From Streptomyces sp. CB02414 (GTDB taxonomy: Bacteria; Actinomycetota; Actinomycetes; Streptomycetales; Streptomycetaceae), in NCBI RefSeq assembly GCF_001905385.1, contig NZ_LIPF01000007.1, forward strand, positions 434,001 through 498,000: a stretch of 64,000 bases of DNA, read 5' to 3'. The translations under genes were made by a program, and so were the position numbers. Of this stretch, positions 1 to 8,705 are shown piece by piece. The notes under the pieces were generated by a model, which was not told the origin of the DNA, searched no databases, and worked only from the letters and a program-made list of their open reading frames with translations. The stretch's first letter is position 1. Every line of letters starts with the position of its first letter.

Positions 1-932
1 TACCAGCCCTGGTCGAGGACGAGGCGCTGGAAGACCGGGCGGCCGTTGAGGAGGACGGCCTTGCCGCGCAGGCCGACGGCGCGCAGACCGGCGTAGCTCT
101 CCGCGCCGTCGACGACCTGTCCGGCGGCGTCGAGCAGTTCCAGGCGCAGGTCGTACAGGTGCGGGTCCTCGGGGCACCACTCGCGGCGCCGGCCGTCGGG
201 CACCGGCAGGTGCAAGCGCGGGGCGAGGTCCAGGTCGGCGCGTGCCTCGGCGCGGCTCACCTCGCCGTCGGCGTCGCTGAGGACGGCGCGCACCCGGTGG
301 CCGGGACGGTTGCCGGACAGGGGCAGCTCCACGTGGAAGGCGGAGCCGGCCAGGTCGGGGGTGATGCGGGGGCGGCGCAGGTGCAGGTCGGGGACGGGCT
401 CGAGCCAGACGGTCTGCCAGATGCCGGTCACCCGGGTGTAGTTGCAGTCGTGGTTGGCGTACTTCACGGCCTGCTTGCCGCGGGCCTGCGGGCCGGACTT
501 GGGGTCGCGGGCACGGACGGTGACGACGACCTCCTCCCCCGCCCCGGCCACGTCACCGAGGTCGGCGGTGAAGGGGGTGAAGCCGCCGCGGTGCCGGGCG
601 ACCTCCCTGCCGTCGGCCCACACGGTGGTGTCGTGGTCGACGGCGCCGAAGTGCAGCAGTACGCGGCGCCCGGCCCAGGCGGCCGGCAGGGTGAGGGCGC
701 GCCGATACCAGACGGCCTCCAGGAAGTCGGTGTCGCCGATGCCGGACAGCTCGGACTCGGGCGGGAAGGGCACGAGGATCTCGCCGGTCAGTTCGCGCTC
801 CAGGAGGCCGCGTTCGAGTCCGCTGTCGCCTCGGTCGGTCTCGAACTGCCAGTCGCCGTTCAGGTTGAGCCAGTCGCGGCGCACGAACTGCGGTCGCGGG
901 TACTCCGGGCGCGGGGCGGAGTGAGTGGGCAC
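1..932 (-). CDS. glycoside hydrolase family 2 protein (C-terminal part outside window)
   Basis: The leftward frame beginning at a GTG encodes at least 310 residues and is cut by the left edge. It opens with VPTHSAPRPEYPRPQF, then shows the galactose-binding-like fold typical of GH2 N-termini (WLNLNGDWQF near residue 20, RVLLHFGAVDHDTTVWADG near 90) and an immunoglobulin-like domain. It reaches LLNGRPVFQRLVLDQGW, the normal entry into the GH2 TIM barrel, so the catalytic acids lie outside the window. No signal peptide is visible, which suggests a cytoplasmic enzyme. GGAG lies just upstream of the GTG. It follows the ABC permease genes on the same strand after 68 bases and probably hydrolyses the imported oligosaccharide. 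The exact specificity (galactosidase, glucuronidase or mannosidase) cannot be read from this part. Confidence 0.85.
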   Translation of the reverse strand, partial: MPTHSAPRPEYPRPQFVRRDWLNLNGDWQFETDRGDSGLERGLLERELTGEILVPFPPESELSGIGDTDFLEAVWYRRALTLPAAWAGRRVLLHFGAVDHDTTVWADGREVARHRGGFTPFTADLGDVAGAGEEVVVTVRARDPKSGPQARGKQAVKYANHDCNYTRVTGIWQTVWLEPVPDLHLRRPRITPDLAGSAFHVELPLSGNRPGHRVRAVLSDADGEVSRAEARADLDLAPRLHLPVPDGRRREWCPEDPHLYDLRLELLDAAGQVVDGAESYAGLRAVGLRGKAVLLNGRPVFQRLVLDQGW

Positions 933-1000
933 ACATGCTCCAGTCGATCGGTGGGCCGGCGCGGAAGGCACCGGACCCGTGGGTACAGCCGGGGTGAGGG

Positions 1001-1900
1001 TCAGGAGCCGCCGAGGCCGGTGGTGGCCACGGAGTTGACGATGCGGCGCTGGAAGAGGAGGAAGACCACGATCAGCGGCAGCGCGGCGAGCAGGGCGGAG
1101 GCCATGGACTGCGCGTACTGGATGCCGTAGGCGTCCTTGACGGTGGCCAGGCCCACCGGGAGGGTCATCAGGTCGGGATCGTTGGTGACGATGAAGGGCC
1201 ACATGAAGTTGTTCCACGCGCCGATGAAGACGAAGATCGCCACCGCCGCCACGATCGGCCGCGACAGGGGCAGCACGATCGACCGGAAGACCCGGAACTC
1301 GGAGGCGCCGTCGATCCGGGCCGCCTCCTCCAGTTCCTTGGGGATCGCGTCGAAGAACCGCTTGAGGATGAAGACCATCATCGGCGCGACGACCTGGGGC
1401 AGGATGACCGCCGCGTAGGTGTCGACCATGTTGAACAGGGTCATCTGGTCGAACAGCGGCACGACGAGCAGCTGCGGCGGGACCATGATGGCGGCGACGG
1501 TGACGCCGAGCAGCGCCCGGCGGCCGCGGAAGGTGCCGCGCGAGAAGCCGTACGCGGCGAGGGTGGAGACCGCGACGGTGATCAGGGTGACCAGGGCGGA
1601 GATCAGGAAGCTGTTGAAGGCCCAGACGGTGACGTTCCCGCGTTCCAGTATCTGCTGGTAGGCGTCGAGGGTGAAGGCGCCCTTGAACGGGGAGAGCCCG
1701 GTGGTGTTGATGTCCTCCTCGCTCTGCACCGAGGTGATGACCGCCCACACGAACGGCAGCAGCCAGACGACGGCGAGGACGACGAGTGCCGTGCCGGCCA
1801 GGACGCGGGGCAGCCGGCCGTGGCCGAGGAGCAGGGGCGAGCCGGCCGCTTCGCGGAGTGGAAGGCGCCGGGCGCGGAGGGAGGTGGCGGTGGCGGACAC
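1001..1900 (-). CDS. carbohydrate ABC transporter permease, MalG type
   Basis: A 299-residue inner-membrane permease with about six transmembrane segments, starting VSATATSLRARR. The cytoplasmic coupling loop is clear: EEAARIDGASEFRVF followed by PLSRP, the EAA motif of binding-protein-dependent permeases. The C-terminal helix ends FQRRIVNSVATTGLGGS. The GTG lies two bases after the stop of the preceding permease, so the two are translationally coupled. An in-frame open stretch continues far upstream, but it overlaps the neighbouring gene and is not used here. No ATPase subunit is encoded nearby; actinobacterial sugar importers of this CUT1 class usually share an MsiK-type ATPase encoded elsewhere. 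Substrate is inferred only from the neighbouring GH2 and GH43 enzymes. Confidence 0.93.
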   Translation of the reverse strand: MSATATSLRARRLPLREAAGSPLLLGHGRLPRVLAGTALVVLAVVWLLPFVWAVITSVQSEEDINTTGLSPFKGAFTLDAYQQILERGNVTVWAFNSFLISALVTLITVAVSTLAAYGFSRGTFRGRRALLGVTVAAIMVPPQLLVVPLFDQMTLFNMVDTYAAVILPQVVAPMMVFILKRFFDAIPKELEEAARIDGASEFRVFRSIVLPLSRPIVAAVAIFVFIGAWNNFMWPFIVTNDPDLMTLPVGLATVKDAYGIQYAQSMASALLAALPLIVVFLLFQRRIVNSVATTGLGGS

Positions 1901-1902
1901 GG

Positions 1903-2844
1903 TCAGTCCTCCCGGCGGAAGAGGCGGAGCTGCACGAGCGAGACGACGACGATCAGGGCGAAGAAGAGGTACGAGATGGCGGAGGCGTAGCCGAGGCGGT
2001 AGCCGGTGAAGCCGACGTCGTAGACGTACTCGAGGACGGGGCGGGTGGAACCGTTGGGGCCGCCCTTGGTGAGGATGTAGATCTGGTCGAAGACCTTGAG
2101 GGAGGCCAGGATCTGGAGCATGGCCACCAGGCCGGTGGTCCTGCGCAGTTGCGGCAGGGTGACGGACCACAGGCGGCGCCAGGCGCCGGCCCCGTCGAGG
2201 GCGGCGGCCTCGTCGTAGGTGGTGGGCAGGGACTGGAGCGCCGCGAGGTACAGGAGGAAGTTGAAGCCGACCGTCCACCAGACGGTGAGGGCGGCGACGG
2301 ACCACATGGCGACGGACTCGTCGGACAGCCAGCCGACCGGTTCCATGCCGAGTGTGGTCAGGAGCTGGTTGGCCATGCCCAGTTCCGGCTGGTAGAGCCA
2401 GGTCCAGATCATGGTCACCACGGTCACGGGCAACAGGTAGGGGGCGAAGAACGACAGGCGCCACGCCCACTGCCCGGCGAGTCCGCTGTGCACCAGCAGG
2501 GCCATCGCGAGCGCGACCAGCACCAGCGGGACGCTGGAGACGACGGTGAAGAAGACGGTGTTGCCGAGGCTGCTCCAGACGTCCGGATCGCCGAAGGCCT
2601 CCGTGTAGTTGTCGAAGCCGACGAAGTTCGTGTCGCGCAGGGCGAGCGAGCTGTCGGTGAGGCTCATCCAGAGCCCCTGGACGATCGGCCACACCATGAA
2701 GAGGCCGAACACCAGCAGGAACGGCAGGACGAACACGAGCCCGTTGCCGGAGCGCAGGCGGCGCGGGGCGGTGCCGCGTCCGCCCGCGGGAGCGGCGGCC
2801 GGGCCGGTCGGCTCCTCGGTGCCGAGGGGTGCGGTGGTGGTCAC
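1903..2844 (-). CDS. carbohydrate ABC transporter permease, MalF type
   Basis: A 313-residue permease with a short polar N-terminus (VTTTAPLGTEEPTGPAA) and six hydrophobic helices starting at NGLVFVLPFLLVFGLF. The EAA loop reads YDEAAALDGAGAWRRLWSV with the following LPQLR. GTG 2844 has AAGGAG about ten bases upstream. An alternative GTG at 2853 adds three residues but sits one base from the ribosome site. It lies between the binding protein (23 bases upstream) and the MalG-type permease in a leftward operon. It would form the membrane channel as a heterodimer with the next gene product. Confidence 0.92.
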   Translation of the reverse strand: MTTTAPLGTEEPTGPAAAPAGGRGTAPRRLRSGNGLVFVLPFLLVFGLFMVWPIVQGLWMSLTDSSLALRDTNFVGFDNYTEAFGDPDVWSSLGNTVFFTVVSSVPLVLVALAMALLVHSGLAGQWAWRLSFFAPYLLPVTVVTMIWTWLYQPELGMANQLLTTLGMEPVGWLSDESVAMWSVAALTVWWTVGFNFLLYLAALQSLPTTYDEAAALDGAGAWRRLWSVTLPQLRRTTGLVAMLQILASLKVFDQIYILTKGGPNGSTRPVLEYVYDVGFTGYRLGYASAISYLFFALIVVVSLVQLRLFRRED

Positions 2845-2867
2845 GTCGGTCACACTCCTTTTCCTGG

Positions 2868-4247
2868 TCAGGCCACCGGGTCGGGCTGCCGCAGCAGCGT
2901 GTCCGCCTCGCGGACCATCTGCCGCACCGCCTTCTCGGCACTCGTGTTGCCCAGCAGCGCCGACTGGAGCGGCTGGCACATGCGGTTCTGGAAGTTCGAA
3001 CCGGCGCCGGCGAACCAGTTGGGCGGATCGAGCACGGCCACCTTCGCGGCGTCCGCGTAGGAGGACTGCGGGTCGAGCGCCGCGTACTCCGGCTCCGCGA
3101 GGACGGGCTGGTACGCGGGAATGTGTCCGGCGCTCGCCCAGGTGAGGCTCTGCTTGAGTATCTCGGCCACGTAGCGGTGGGCCTCACGGCGCCGGTCCGG
3201 GTCGGGGTCGTCCTGGTGCGGGAGGACGAAGCTGTGGCTGTCGGTGTAGACGGCCGGCTCGTCGAAGACCTGCGGGAAGGGCGCGGCTCCCAGGTCGATG
3301 CCGGACTTCTTCAGGGTCGGCAGCTCCCACTCGCCGAGCATCGCCATGCCGCCGCGGCCGCTGGTGAAGGCGGCCAGCGCGCCGTTGTAGTCCAGGTTGT
3401 TGGGGTTGGACTTCCCGTCGAAGAGCCGCGTCATGAGGGTCACCACGCGTACGGCGGCGTCCACGTCGATCTCCGGGGGGCCGCCGTCCGGCAGGCCGAA
3501 CTCGGCGCCGGTCTGCGCGTAGAGCCCGGCGAACAGGCGCCAGTTCTGTGCCGTGTCGGTGACGTGGCCGAACAGGATGCCCGCCTCCCCGGTCGCCTCG
3601 GCGAGGGCCTTGCCCGCCTCCAGCAGGGCCTCGGGGGAACCCATGGGGGCCAGCTCGCCGTCGGTGGTCAGGAGCCCGGCCTGCTCCGCGGCCTTCTTGT
3701 CGTAGAACACGATGAAGGGGTGGACGTCCAGCGGGATCGCGTAGACGGTCCCCTCGTGCCGGGTGCGCGACCACACGGCCGGCGTGAAGTCATCGGCCGT
3801 GACGCCGAACTCGGCGAGCAGGTCCAGGTCGAAGGGGTCCACCAGGCCGCCGGGCGCGTAGCCCGCGAGCCGGGACAGGTGCATCGCGGCCACGTCGGAG
3901 GCCCGCCCGCCGGCGGCGGACATGGCGAGCTTGGTGTAGTACGACGGTCCCCAGTCGAGGATCGTGCGGTCGACCTCGAAGCCCTCGGCGCCCTGGGCGC
4001 CCTGGGCGCCCTTGGACACGGCCTCGATCATCTCGTCCATCAGCATGCCGTCGCCGCCCTGGAACAGGTCCCAGACGCTCAGCGAGGAGGCTCCGGAGGC
4101 GGAGGCCGGTGAGGCGCAGCCGGACAGCGGGCCGGCGGCGAGCAGGCCTCCCGCCGCGGCCACGGTGTGACGCAGCAGCCGACGGCGGCCGATGCGGCGT
4201 ACGGGATCGGACACGGCCGCCCCCTGGGCAGGCAAACGGGAACTCAT
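2868..4247 (-). CDS. extracellular sugar-binding lipoprotein of ABC transporter
   Basis: A 459-residue family-1 solute-binding protein. The N-terminus holds an arginine pair (RRIGRRRLLRH, residues 17-27), a hydrophobic stretch and the lipobox LSGC with Cys44. It is therefore a lipoprotein, possibly exported by Tat given the twin-arginine look. The body has the usual two-lobe signature (SVWDLFQGGDG, YAIPLDVHPFIVFYDKKAAEQAGL, FTSGRGGMAMLGEWELP). ATG 4247 was preferred over GTG 4250 because AAAGG is better spaced. It is the first gene of the leftward transport operon and faces a LacI gene across a shared control region with a palindromic operator. The ligand is probably an arabino- or galacto-oligosaccharide, inferred from the GH43 and GH2 neighbours. 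Confidence 0.92.
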   Translation of the reverse strand: MSSRLPAQGAAVSDPVRRIGRRRLLRHTVAAAGGLLAAGPLSGCASPASASGASSLSVWDLFQGGDGMLMDEMIEAVSKGAQGAQGAEGFEVDRTILDWGPSYYTKLAMSAAGGRASDVAAMHLSRLAGYAPGGLVDPFDLDLLAEFGVTADDFTPAVWSRTRHEGTVYAIPLDVHPFIVFYDKKAAEQAGLLTTDGELAPMGSPEALLEAGKALAEATGEAGILFGHVTDTAQNWRLFAGLYAQTGAEFGLPDGGPPEIDVDAAVRVVTLMTRLFDGKSNPNNLDYNGALAAFTSGRGGMAMLGEWELPTLKKSGIDLGAAPFPQVFDEPAVYTDSHSFVLPHQDDPDPDRRREAHRYVAEILKQSLTWASAGHIPAYQPVLAEPEYAALDPQSSYADAAKVAVLDPPNWFAGAGSNFQNRMCQPLQSALLGNTSAEKAVRQMVREADTLLRQPDPVA

Positions 4248-4291
4248 CACGGACCTTTCGACGGCCGGACGCTCATGCGGTGGCTAGTTTT

Positions 4292-4303
4292 TACATCGAT
4301 GTA
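4292..4303. promoter_or_regulatory. LacI-type operator, site 1
   Basis: TACATCGATGTA is a perfect 12-base palindrome with the central CG usual for LacI-family operators. It lies in the 145-base gap between the divergent binding-protein and lacI genes, so it could control both. The same core recurs before the GH43 gene at 6967. Confidence 0.75.
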
Positions 4304-4392
4304 CATTGGCTGTAAAGAGGCGGCGCCCGGGTTGGGGGTGATCGACTGCCGGGACATAGACTCGGGCAGCGCGAGGAGGCAGGGAGGTCTCG

Positions 4393-5448
4393 GTGGCACG
4401 GCCCAGGATCAAGGACGTCGCACGTCACGCGGGCGTGTCGGAGAAGACGGTGTCCAATGTCATCAACGACTACGCCCATGTCTCCGACCGGACCCGGCGC
4501 GTGGTACGGGAGGCCATAGAACAGCTCGGCTACCGGGTGAACCTGGCCGGCCGTCACCTGCGCAGGGGCCGTACCGGCATCATCGCCCTGGTCGTGCCCG
4601 AGCTGGACATCCCGTACTTCGCGGAGCTGGCCCGGCACGTCGTCCGGGAGGCCGAGCAGTGCTCCCTGACCGTCCTGATCCACCAGTCCGGCGCGGACCG
4701 CGCCCACGAGCTGGCGGCGCTGGCCGGTTTCGGCTCCACGTTCGTGGACGGGATCATCCTGAGCCCGCTCGCCCTGACCGCCGACGATCTGCGGGGCCGC
4801 GCGGGCGCCCCGCCCACCGTGCTCCTCGGTGAGCTGCTGGAGGAGGGCGCCGACCACGTGGCGATCGACAACGAGCGGGCCGCGCGCGAGGCCACGAGCC
4901 ACCTGATCGGACTGGGCCGCCGCACCGTCCTCGCGGTGGGCGGGCGCGACGACCCGGGCCTCGGCACGGCCCAGGCCCGCACCCGCGGCTACCGTTCGGC
5001 CCTGGCCGAGGCGGGCATCGCCTACGACCCGGCCGCCCTGCTGCCGGTCGACTCGTTCCGGATGCCCGACGGAGCAGAGGCGGTAGCGCGGGCGCTCGGC
5101 GCGGGCCTGCGGCCGGACGCGCTGCTCTGCCTCAACGACCAGCTGGCGCTCGGGGCGTTGCGCGCCCTGCACGAGCACGGGATCAGGGTGCCCGAGGACG
5201 TCGCGGTCATCGGCTTCGACGACGTGGAGGGCGGGCGGTACTCCGTGCCGACGCTGAGCACGGTGGCGCCCGACAAGGCGGCCGTGGCCAAGGTCGCGGT
5301 GCAGCTGCTCCAGCACCGCATCGAGGAGGCGACCGGGCCGGAGGGTGTGAGCGAGAACGCGGAGGCCGGTGTGCTGTCGCCCCAGGACCGCATCGTGGCC
5401 CACCGGCTCGTCCTGCGGGAGAGCACGGAGGGCCACGACCGGCACTGA
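4393..5448 (+). CDS. LacI family transcriptional regulator
   Basis: A 351-residue regulator. Residues 1-55 are the LacI helix-turn-helix and hinge (IKDVARHAGVSEKTVSNVIN, then YRVNLAGRHLRRGRTG). Residues 60-340 form the periplasmic-binding-like effector domain, ending with the family motif PEDVAVIGFDDVEGGRYSVP. The GTG start follows GGAGG by six to seven bases. The gene is divergent from the sugar ABC operon and converges on the GH43 gene. Palindromes with core ACATCGATGT before both targets make it the likely repressor of the whole module, released by a sugar. Which sugar is not visible in the sequence. Confidence 0.94.
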   Translation: MARPRIKDVARHAGVSEKTVSNVINDYAHVSDRTRRVVREAIEQLGYRVNLAGRHLRRGRTGIIALVVPELDIPYFAELARHVVREAEQCSLTVLIHQSGADRAHELAALAGFGSTFVDGIILSPLALTADDLRGRAGAPPTVLLGELLEEGADHVAIDNERAAREATSHLIGLGRRTVLAVGGRDDPGLGTAQARTRGYRSALAEAGIAYDPAALLPVDSFRMPDGAEAVARALGAGLRPDALLCLNDQLALGALRALHEHGIRVPEDVAVIGFDDVEGGRYSVPTLSTVAPDKAAVAKVAVQLLQHRIEEATGPEGVSENAEAGVLSPQDRIVAHRLVLRESTEGHDRH

Positions 5449-5475
5449 CGGCCGTCCTTCGCCGGGCGCGTCAGT
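5444..5475. terminator. weak inverted repeat between convergent genes
   Basis: ACTGACG (5444-5450) and CGTCAGT (5469-5475) form a 7-bp stem with an 18-base loop spanning the 22-base gap between lacI and the GH43 gene. It overlaps both stop regions. It could act as a bidirectional terminator, but the long loop makes this tentative. Confidence 0.3.
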
Positions 5476-6946
5476 TCACGTAGACCTCGGCGCGGTCGAC
5501 GCTCACGAAGGACGCCCCGGACTGGGAGTTGCGCTCCCCCGTCACGCGGACGCGCAGGGTGTGCTCGCCGTACGGCAGCCTGGGGCTGACGTACTGCACG
5601 GCCTCGCCGACGCGGATCGGGCCGTGGAAGTCCACCCGCTGCTCCGGGCCGCCGTCGATGCTGATGCCGGCGTAGCCGTTGCCGGTGTCCTTGACGGAGA
5701 GCAGGGCGATACGGGTGCCGGTGAAGGTGAAAGTGGCCGTGGCCCCGGCCCGGTCGCTCCAGTGGTCGTCACTCCAGAAGCACTGCGTGGCGCAGCCCGT
5801 GCCCGAGTTCCAGGCGCCGGTGTAGGTGACGCCGCCGGGGCCGCTGGAGCGGCCGTCGTCGTTGATCCAGTAGTTGCCCGATCCGGGGTCGCCGGAGGGC
5901 AGGTCCTGGGTGGCGCCCAGGGCGAGCGGACGGCCGAAGTCGGGGCTGCCGTCGGCCCGCCAGGTGAACTTCTGGGCCCGCGTCGTGCGGTTGCTGTAGG
6001 TGTTCACCGACGTGGTCTTCGCGTGGTAGACGATCCAGTCCTCGGTGCCGTCCGGTGACTTGAAGAAGGCGTGGTGGCCCGGTCCGAACACGCCCCGGTC
6101 GTCGGCCCGGGAGAACACCGGGCCCTGGTGCTGCCGCCAGTTCCCTGGCACCAGCGGGTCGGCGTCCAGCGGCATCGACATCATCCAGACCTGGTAGTCG
6201 GGCTTGCCCGTGTCGCAGGTGGAGTACGTCATCCAGACCCGCCCGCCTCGGTAGAGGAACTCCGGCCCTTCGCGCACCTCGGGGCAGCCGCCGGCGGCGT
6301 CGATGGCGACCGCGTCGCCGGAGACGGTGTAAGGGTTGGACATCGGGGCGATGTTGATGCCGTTGTGCTGGTACTGGTTGATGCCGCTGTAGGCGAGGTA
6401 GAGGCGGCCGCCGAGCTGGAGGATGCCCGCGTCGATGGCGAAGTCGTCCGCGTGGTTGGGCGGGGCGAGCTTCGCCTTGAAGCGGTACGGGCCGGCCGGG
6501 TCGTCGCCCTCCGACTCCAGGACGTACAGCCGGTGGTGCTCGTCGACGCCGTCGTCGGCCGTGTAGTACAGGTACCAGCGGTCACCGAAGCGGTAGAACT
6601 CCGGCGCCCAGATGTTGCGGTTGCGGGACGGGTCGGAGTCCGTCCACACGGTGACCGGGTCGGCGGTCAGCAGGGTGGCCAGCGACGGGGAGCGCCACAT
6701 GCGGATGCTGTCGCCCTGGGTGGCGGTGAGGTAGTAGTTCCCCTTCCAGTGCGTCATGAACGGGTCGGGCCCGGTGTTGAGCGGGTTGCGGAACGTGCCG
6801 GCCGCGGTGGGGCGGGGGGCGGGTGAGGAGTCGTCCGCGGCGGCCGGGGCGGTGAACGCGGGCAGCAGGCCGACGAGGAGCCCGAGGAGGGCGGCGGCCA
6901 GCAGGCCGACGTGCGCGCGGGGGCGGCGGGAGGGGCTGGGAAGCAC
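5471..6946 (-). CDS. secreted family 43 glycoside hydrolase with C-terminal accessory domain
   Basis: A 491-residue secreted enzyme. The signal peptide covers roughly residues 1-37 (hydrophobic LLAAALLGLLVGLLPA, then APAAA). The five-bladed propeller shows the GH43 catalytic set: Asp61 in TGPDPFMTHWKGNYYL (base), Asp172 in FAIDAGILQLGG (modulator) and Glu226 in REGPEFLYRGG (acid). From about residue 375 a beta-rich domain (NYWINDDGRSSG ... VDRAEVYVN) looks like an accessory carbohydrate-binding module. GTG 6946 has GGAAAGGA upstream. Longer starts would place the LacI palindrome at 6967 inside the gene. Likely substrates are arabinan, arabinoxylan or a related side chain; this is inferred from the family. 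The gene converges on lacI and should share its control. Confidence 0.93.
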   Translation of the reverse strand: MLPSPSRRPRAHVGLLAAALLGLLVGLLPAFTAPAAADDSSPAPRPTAAGTFRNPLNTGPDPFMTHWKGNYYLTATQGDSIRMWRSPSLATLLTADPVTVWTDSDPSRNRNIWAPEFYRFGDRWYLYYTADDGVDEHHRLYVLESEGDDPAGPYRFKAKLAPPNHADDFAIDAGILQLGGRLYLAYSGINQYQHNGINIAPMSNPYTVSGDAVAIDAAGGCPEVREGPEFLYRGGRVWMTYSTCDTGKPDYQVWMMSMPLDADPLVPGNWRQHQGPVFSRADDRGVFGPGHHAFFKSPDGTEDWIVYHAKTTSVNTYSNRTTRAQKFTWRADGSPDFGRPLALGATQDLPSGDPGSGNYWINDDGRSSGPGGVTYTGAWNSGTGCATQCFWSDDHWSDRAGATATFTFTGTRIALLSVKDTGNGYAGISIDGGPEQRVDFHGPIRVGEAVQYVSPRLPYGEHTLRVRVTGERNSQSGASFVSVDRAEVYVN

Positions 6947-6966
6947 GAGGGGTCCTTTCCGCAGCT

Positions 6967-6980
6967 TTACATCGATGTAA
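6967..6980. promoter_or_regulatory. LacI-type operator, site 2
   Basis: TTACATCGATGTAA is a perfect 14-base palindrome 20 bases upstream of the GH43 start. It contains the core ACATCGATGT found before lacI and the ABC operon. A repressor bound here would block the GH43 promoter. Confidence 0.75.
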
Positions 6981-7030
6981 TGACGGGCCGTCACGGTAGG
7001 GACGGCCCGCACCCCTGTCAACAGGACGAA

Positions 7031-7046
7031 AAATGGTATTCCATTT
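7031..7046. promoter_or_regulatory. probable GntR (FCD) operator
   Basis: AAATGGTATTCCATTT has 6-bp arms AAATGG/CCATTT around TATT. TGGTATTCCA resembles operators of FadR/FCD-type GntR proteins. It lies directly upstream of a candidate promoter for the permease operon, whose third gene encodes such a regulator. Confidence 0.55.
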
Positions 7047-7058
7047 GCCGCAGACCTC

Positions 7059-7088
7059 TTGACGGTGCCGTTTGGCGAAAACTACGTT
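7059..7088 (+). promoter_or_regulatory. candidate promoter of the NCS1 operon
   Basis: TTGACG (7059-7064) and TACGTT (7083-7088) are separated by 18 bases and lie 80 bases before the permease start. They fit a vegetative-type promoter placed just downstream of the AAATGGTATTCCATTT palindrome. Confidence 0.4.
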
Positions 7089-7168
7089 CTGTTCACCGGA
7101 ACGCCGCTTCCGCTTTGTGGAACCCTCCAACTCCCCACTCCCCCGCTCCCCGAGCCCAGGAGTCCCGT

Positions 7169-8656
7169 ATGACTGCCCTGGAAGACCGCCGCTCGTCCGC
7201 CGGGACCGACGGCACCGCCACCAGCTCCGGTCTCTACACCTACGACCTGGCCCCGACGAAGCGGGAAGGGCGCCGCTGGGGCGCCTACAACGTCTTCACG
7301 CTCTGGGCCAACGACGTGCACAGCCTGGGCAACTACGCGTTCGCCATCGGACTGTTCGCCCTCGGGCTGAACGTGTGGGGCATTCTCGCCGCCTTCGCGC
7401 TCGCCTCGGTCCTGCTCTTCCTGCTGCTGACCCTGTCCGGGTTCATGGGGCACAAGACGGGCGTGCCGTTCCCGGTCATGAGCCGCATCGCGTTCGGCGT
7501 CAAGGGCGCGCAGATACCGGCCGCCGTCCGAGGAGCCGTGGCCATCGCCTGGTTTGGTATCCAGACCTACCTCGCGTCGGCCGTGCTGAGCACCCTCCTG
7601 GTGGCCATGTTCCCGGACCTGGCCCGCCTGGACACGAACTCCCTGCTCGGCCAGTCGACGCTCGGCTGGATCACCTTCCTGGTCCTGTGGGCCGTGCAGG
7701 TCGTCATCGTCAGCTACGGGATGCAGATGATCCGCCGGTACATGGCGTTCGCGGCGCCCACCACGCTGCTCACCATGTGCGCCCTGGCGGTGTGGATGTT
7801 CGTCCGCGCGGACGGCTCCATCTCGCTGTCCGTCGACGACCCGCTCACCGGCGGCGCGATGTGGCTCCAGGTGCTCCAGGCCGCCGCGCTGTGGGTGGTG
7901 ATCTACGGGACGTTCGTGCTGAACTTCTGCGACTTCACCCGGTCCGCGCGCAGCCGCGGCTCCATCGTCCGCGGGAACGTCATCGGCATCCCGGTGAACA
8001 TGCTCTTCTTCGCCGTCATCGTGGCGGTCCTCAGCGGAGCCCAGTTCAGCCTCGACGGGCGCGTCATCACGAGCCCGACGGACATCGTGCGCAGCGTGCC
8101 CAACATGCTCCTGCTCGCCGTCGCCTCACTGGCCCTCATCGCCCTGACCGTGGCGGTGAACCTGCTGGCCAACTTCGTCGCCCCGATCTACGCCCTGGTC
8201 AACCTCTTCCCCCGCCGGCTCGACTTCCGCCGCGCGGGACTGGTGAGCGCGGTGCTGGGCCTGGTCATCACCCCCTGGAACCTCTACAACAGCCCGGTCG
8301 TCGTCAACTACTTCCTCGGCGGGCTCGGCGCGCTGCTCGGCCCCCTGTTCGGCGTGATCATGGCGGACTACTGGCTGCTGCGGAAGGCCCGCGTGAACGT
8401 GCCGGCCCTCTACACCGAGGACGCGGAGGCGGAGTACCACTACCGCCGCGGCTACAACCCGCGGGCCGTCGCCGCCTTCGTGCCGAGCGCCGCGATCGCC
8501 GTCGTCGTCGCCCTGGTGCCCTGGTTCCACGCCGCGGCCGGCTTCTCCTGGTTCATCGGGGCGATCCTCGCCGCCGCGCTGTACACGGTCGTCGCCGACC
8601 GTTCCTCCCCGATCCGCGACGTGGACGGCGAGTCCATCGCCGTAGCCGCGGAATAG
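7169..8656 (+). CDS. NCS1 family nucleobase/hydantoin-type permease
   Basis: A 495-residue integral membrane protein with about twelve helices. The N-terminus carries the NCS1 signature WGAYNVFTLWANDVHSLGNY (residues 35-54) followed by the first hydrophobic helix. The later FGVKGAQIPAAVRGAVAIAWFGIQT and FVLNFCDFTR segments match transporters of uracil, allantoin and hydantoin. ATG 7169 follows an AGGAG-like site. It heads a rightward group with a hydantoin-racemase-like protein and a GntR regulator, so a hydantoin, allantoin or pyrimidine-breakdown substrate is likely. No hydantoinase or allantoinase gene accompanies it in the window. Confidence 0.9.
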   Translation: MTALEDRRSSAGTDGTATSSGLYTYDLAPTKREGRRWGAYNVFTLWANDVHSLGNYAFAIGLFALGLNVWGILAAFALASVLLFLLLTLSGFMGHKTGVPFPVMSRIAFGVKGAQIPAAVRGAVAIAWFGIQTYLASAVLSTLLVAMFPDLARLDTNSLLGQSTLGWITFLVLWAVQVVIVSYGMQMIRRYMAFAAPTTLLTMCALAVWMFVRADGSISLSVDDPLTGGAMWLQVLQAAALWVVIYGTFVLNFCDFTRSARSRGSIVRGNVIGIPVNMLFFAVIVAVLSGAQFSLDGRVITSPTDIVRSVPNMLLLAVASLALIALTVAVNLLANFVAPIYALVNLFPRRLDFRRAGLVSAVLGLVITPWNLYNSPVVVNYFLGGLGALLGPLFGVIMADYWLLRKARVNVPALYTEDAEAEYHYRRGYNPRAVAAFVPSAAIAVVVALVPWFHAAAGFSWFIGAILAAALYTVVADRSSPIRDVDGESIAVAAE

Positions 8657-8705
8657 CTCCGGCACCGTCGCGCGCCGTACTCCCTTTCGAGCAGAAGGCC
8701 CCTTC

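Noticed and set aside
1001..3187. A 728-residue leftward frame spanning the two permease genes
   Set aside because: Only its last 299 residues are permease-like; the rest is an out-of-frame shadow of the MalF-type and binding-protein genes.
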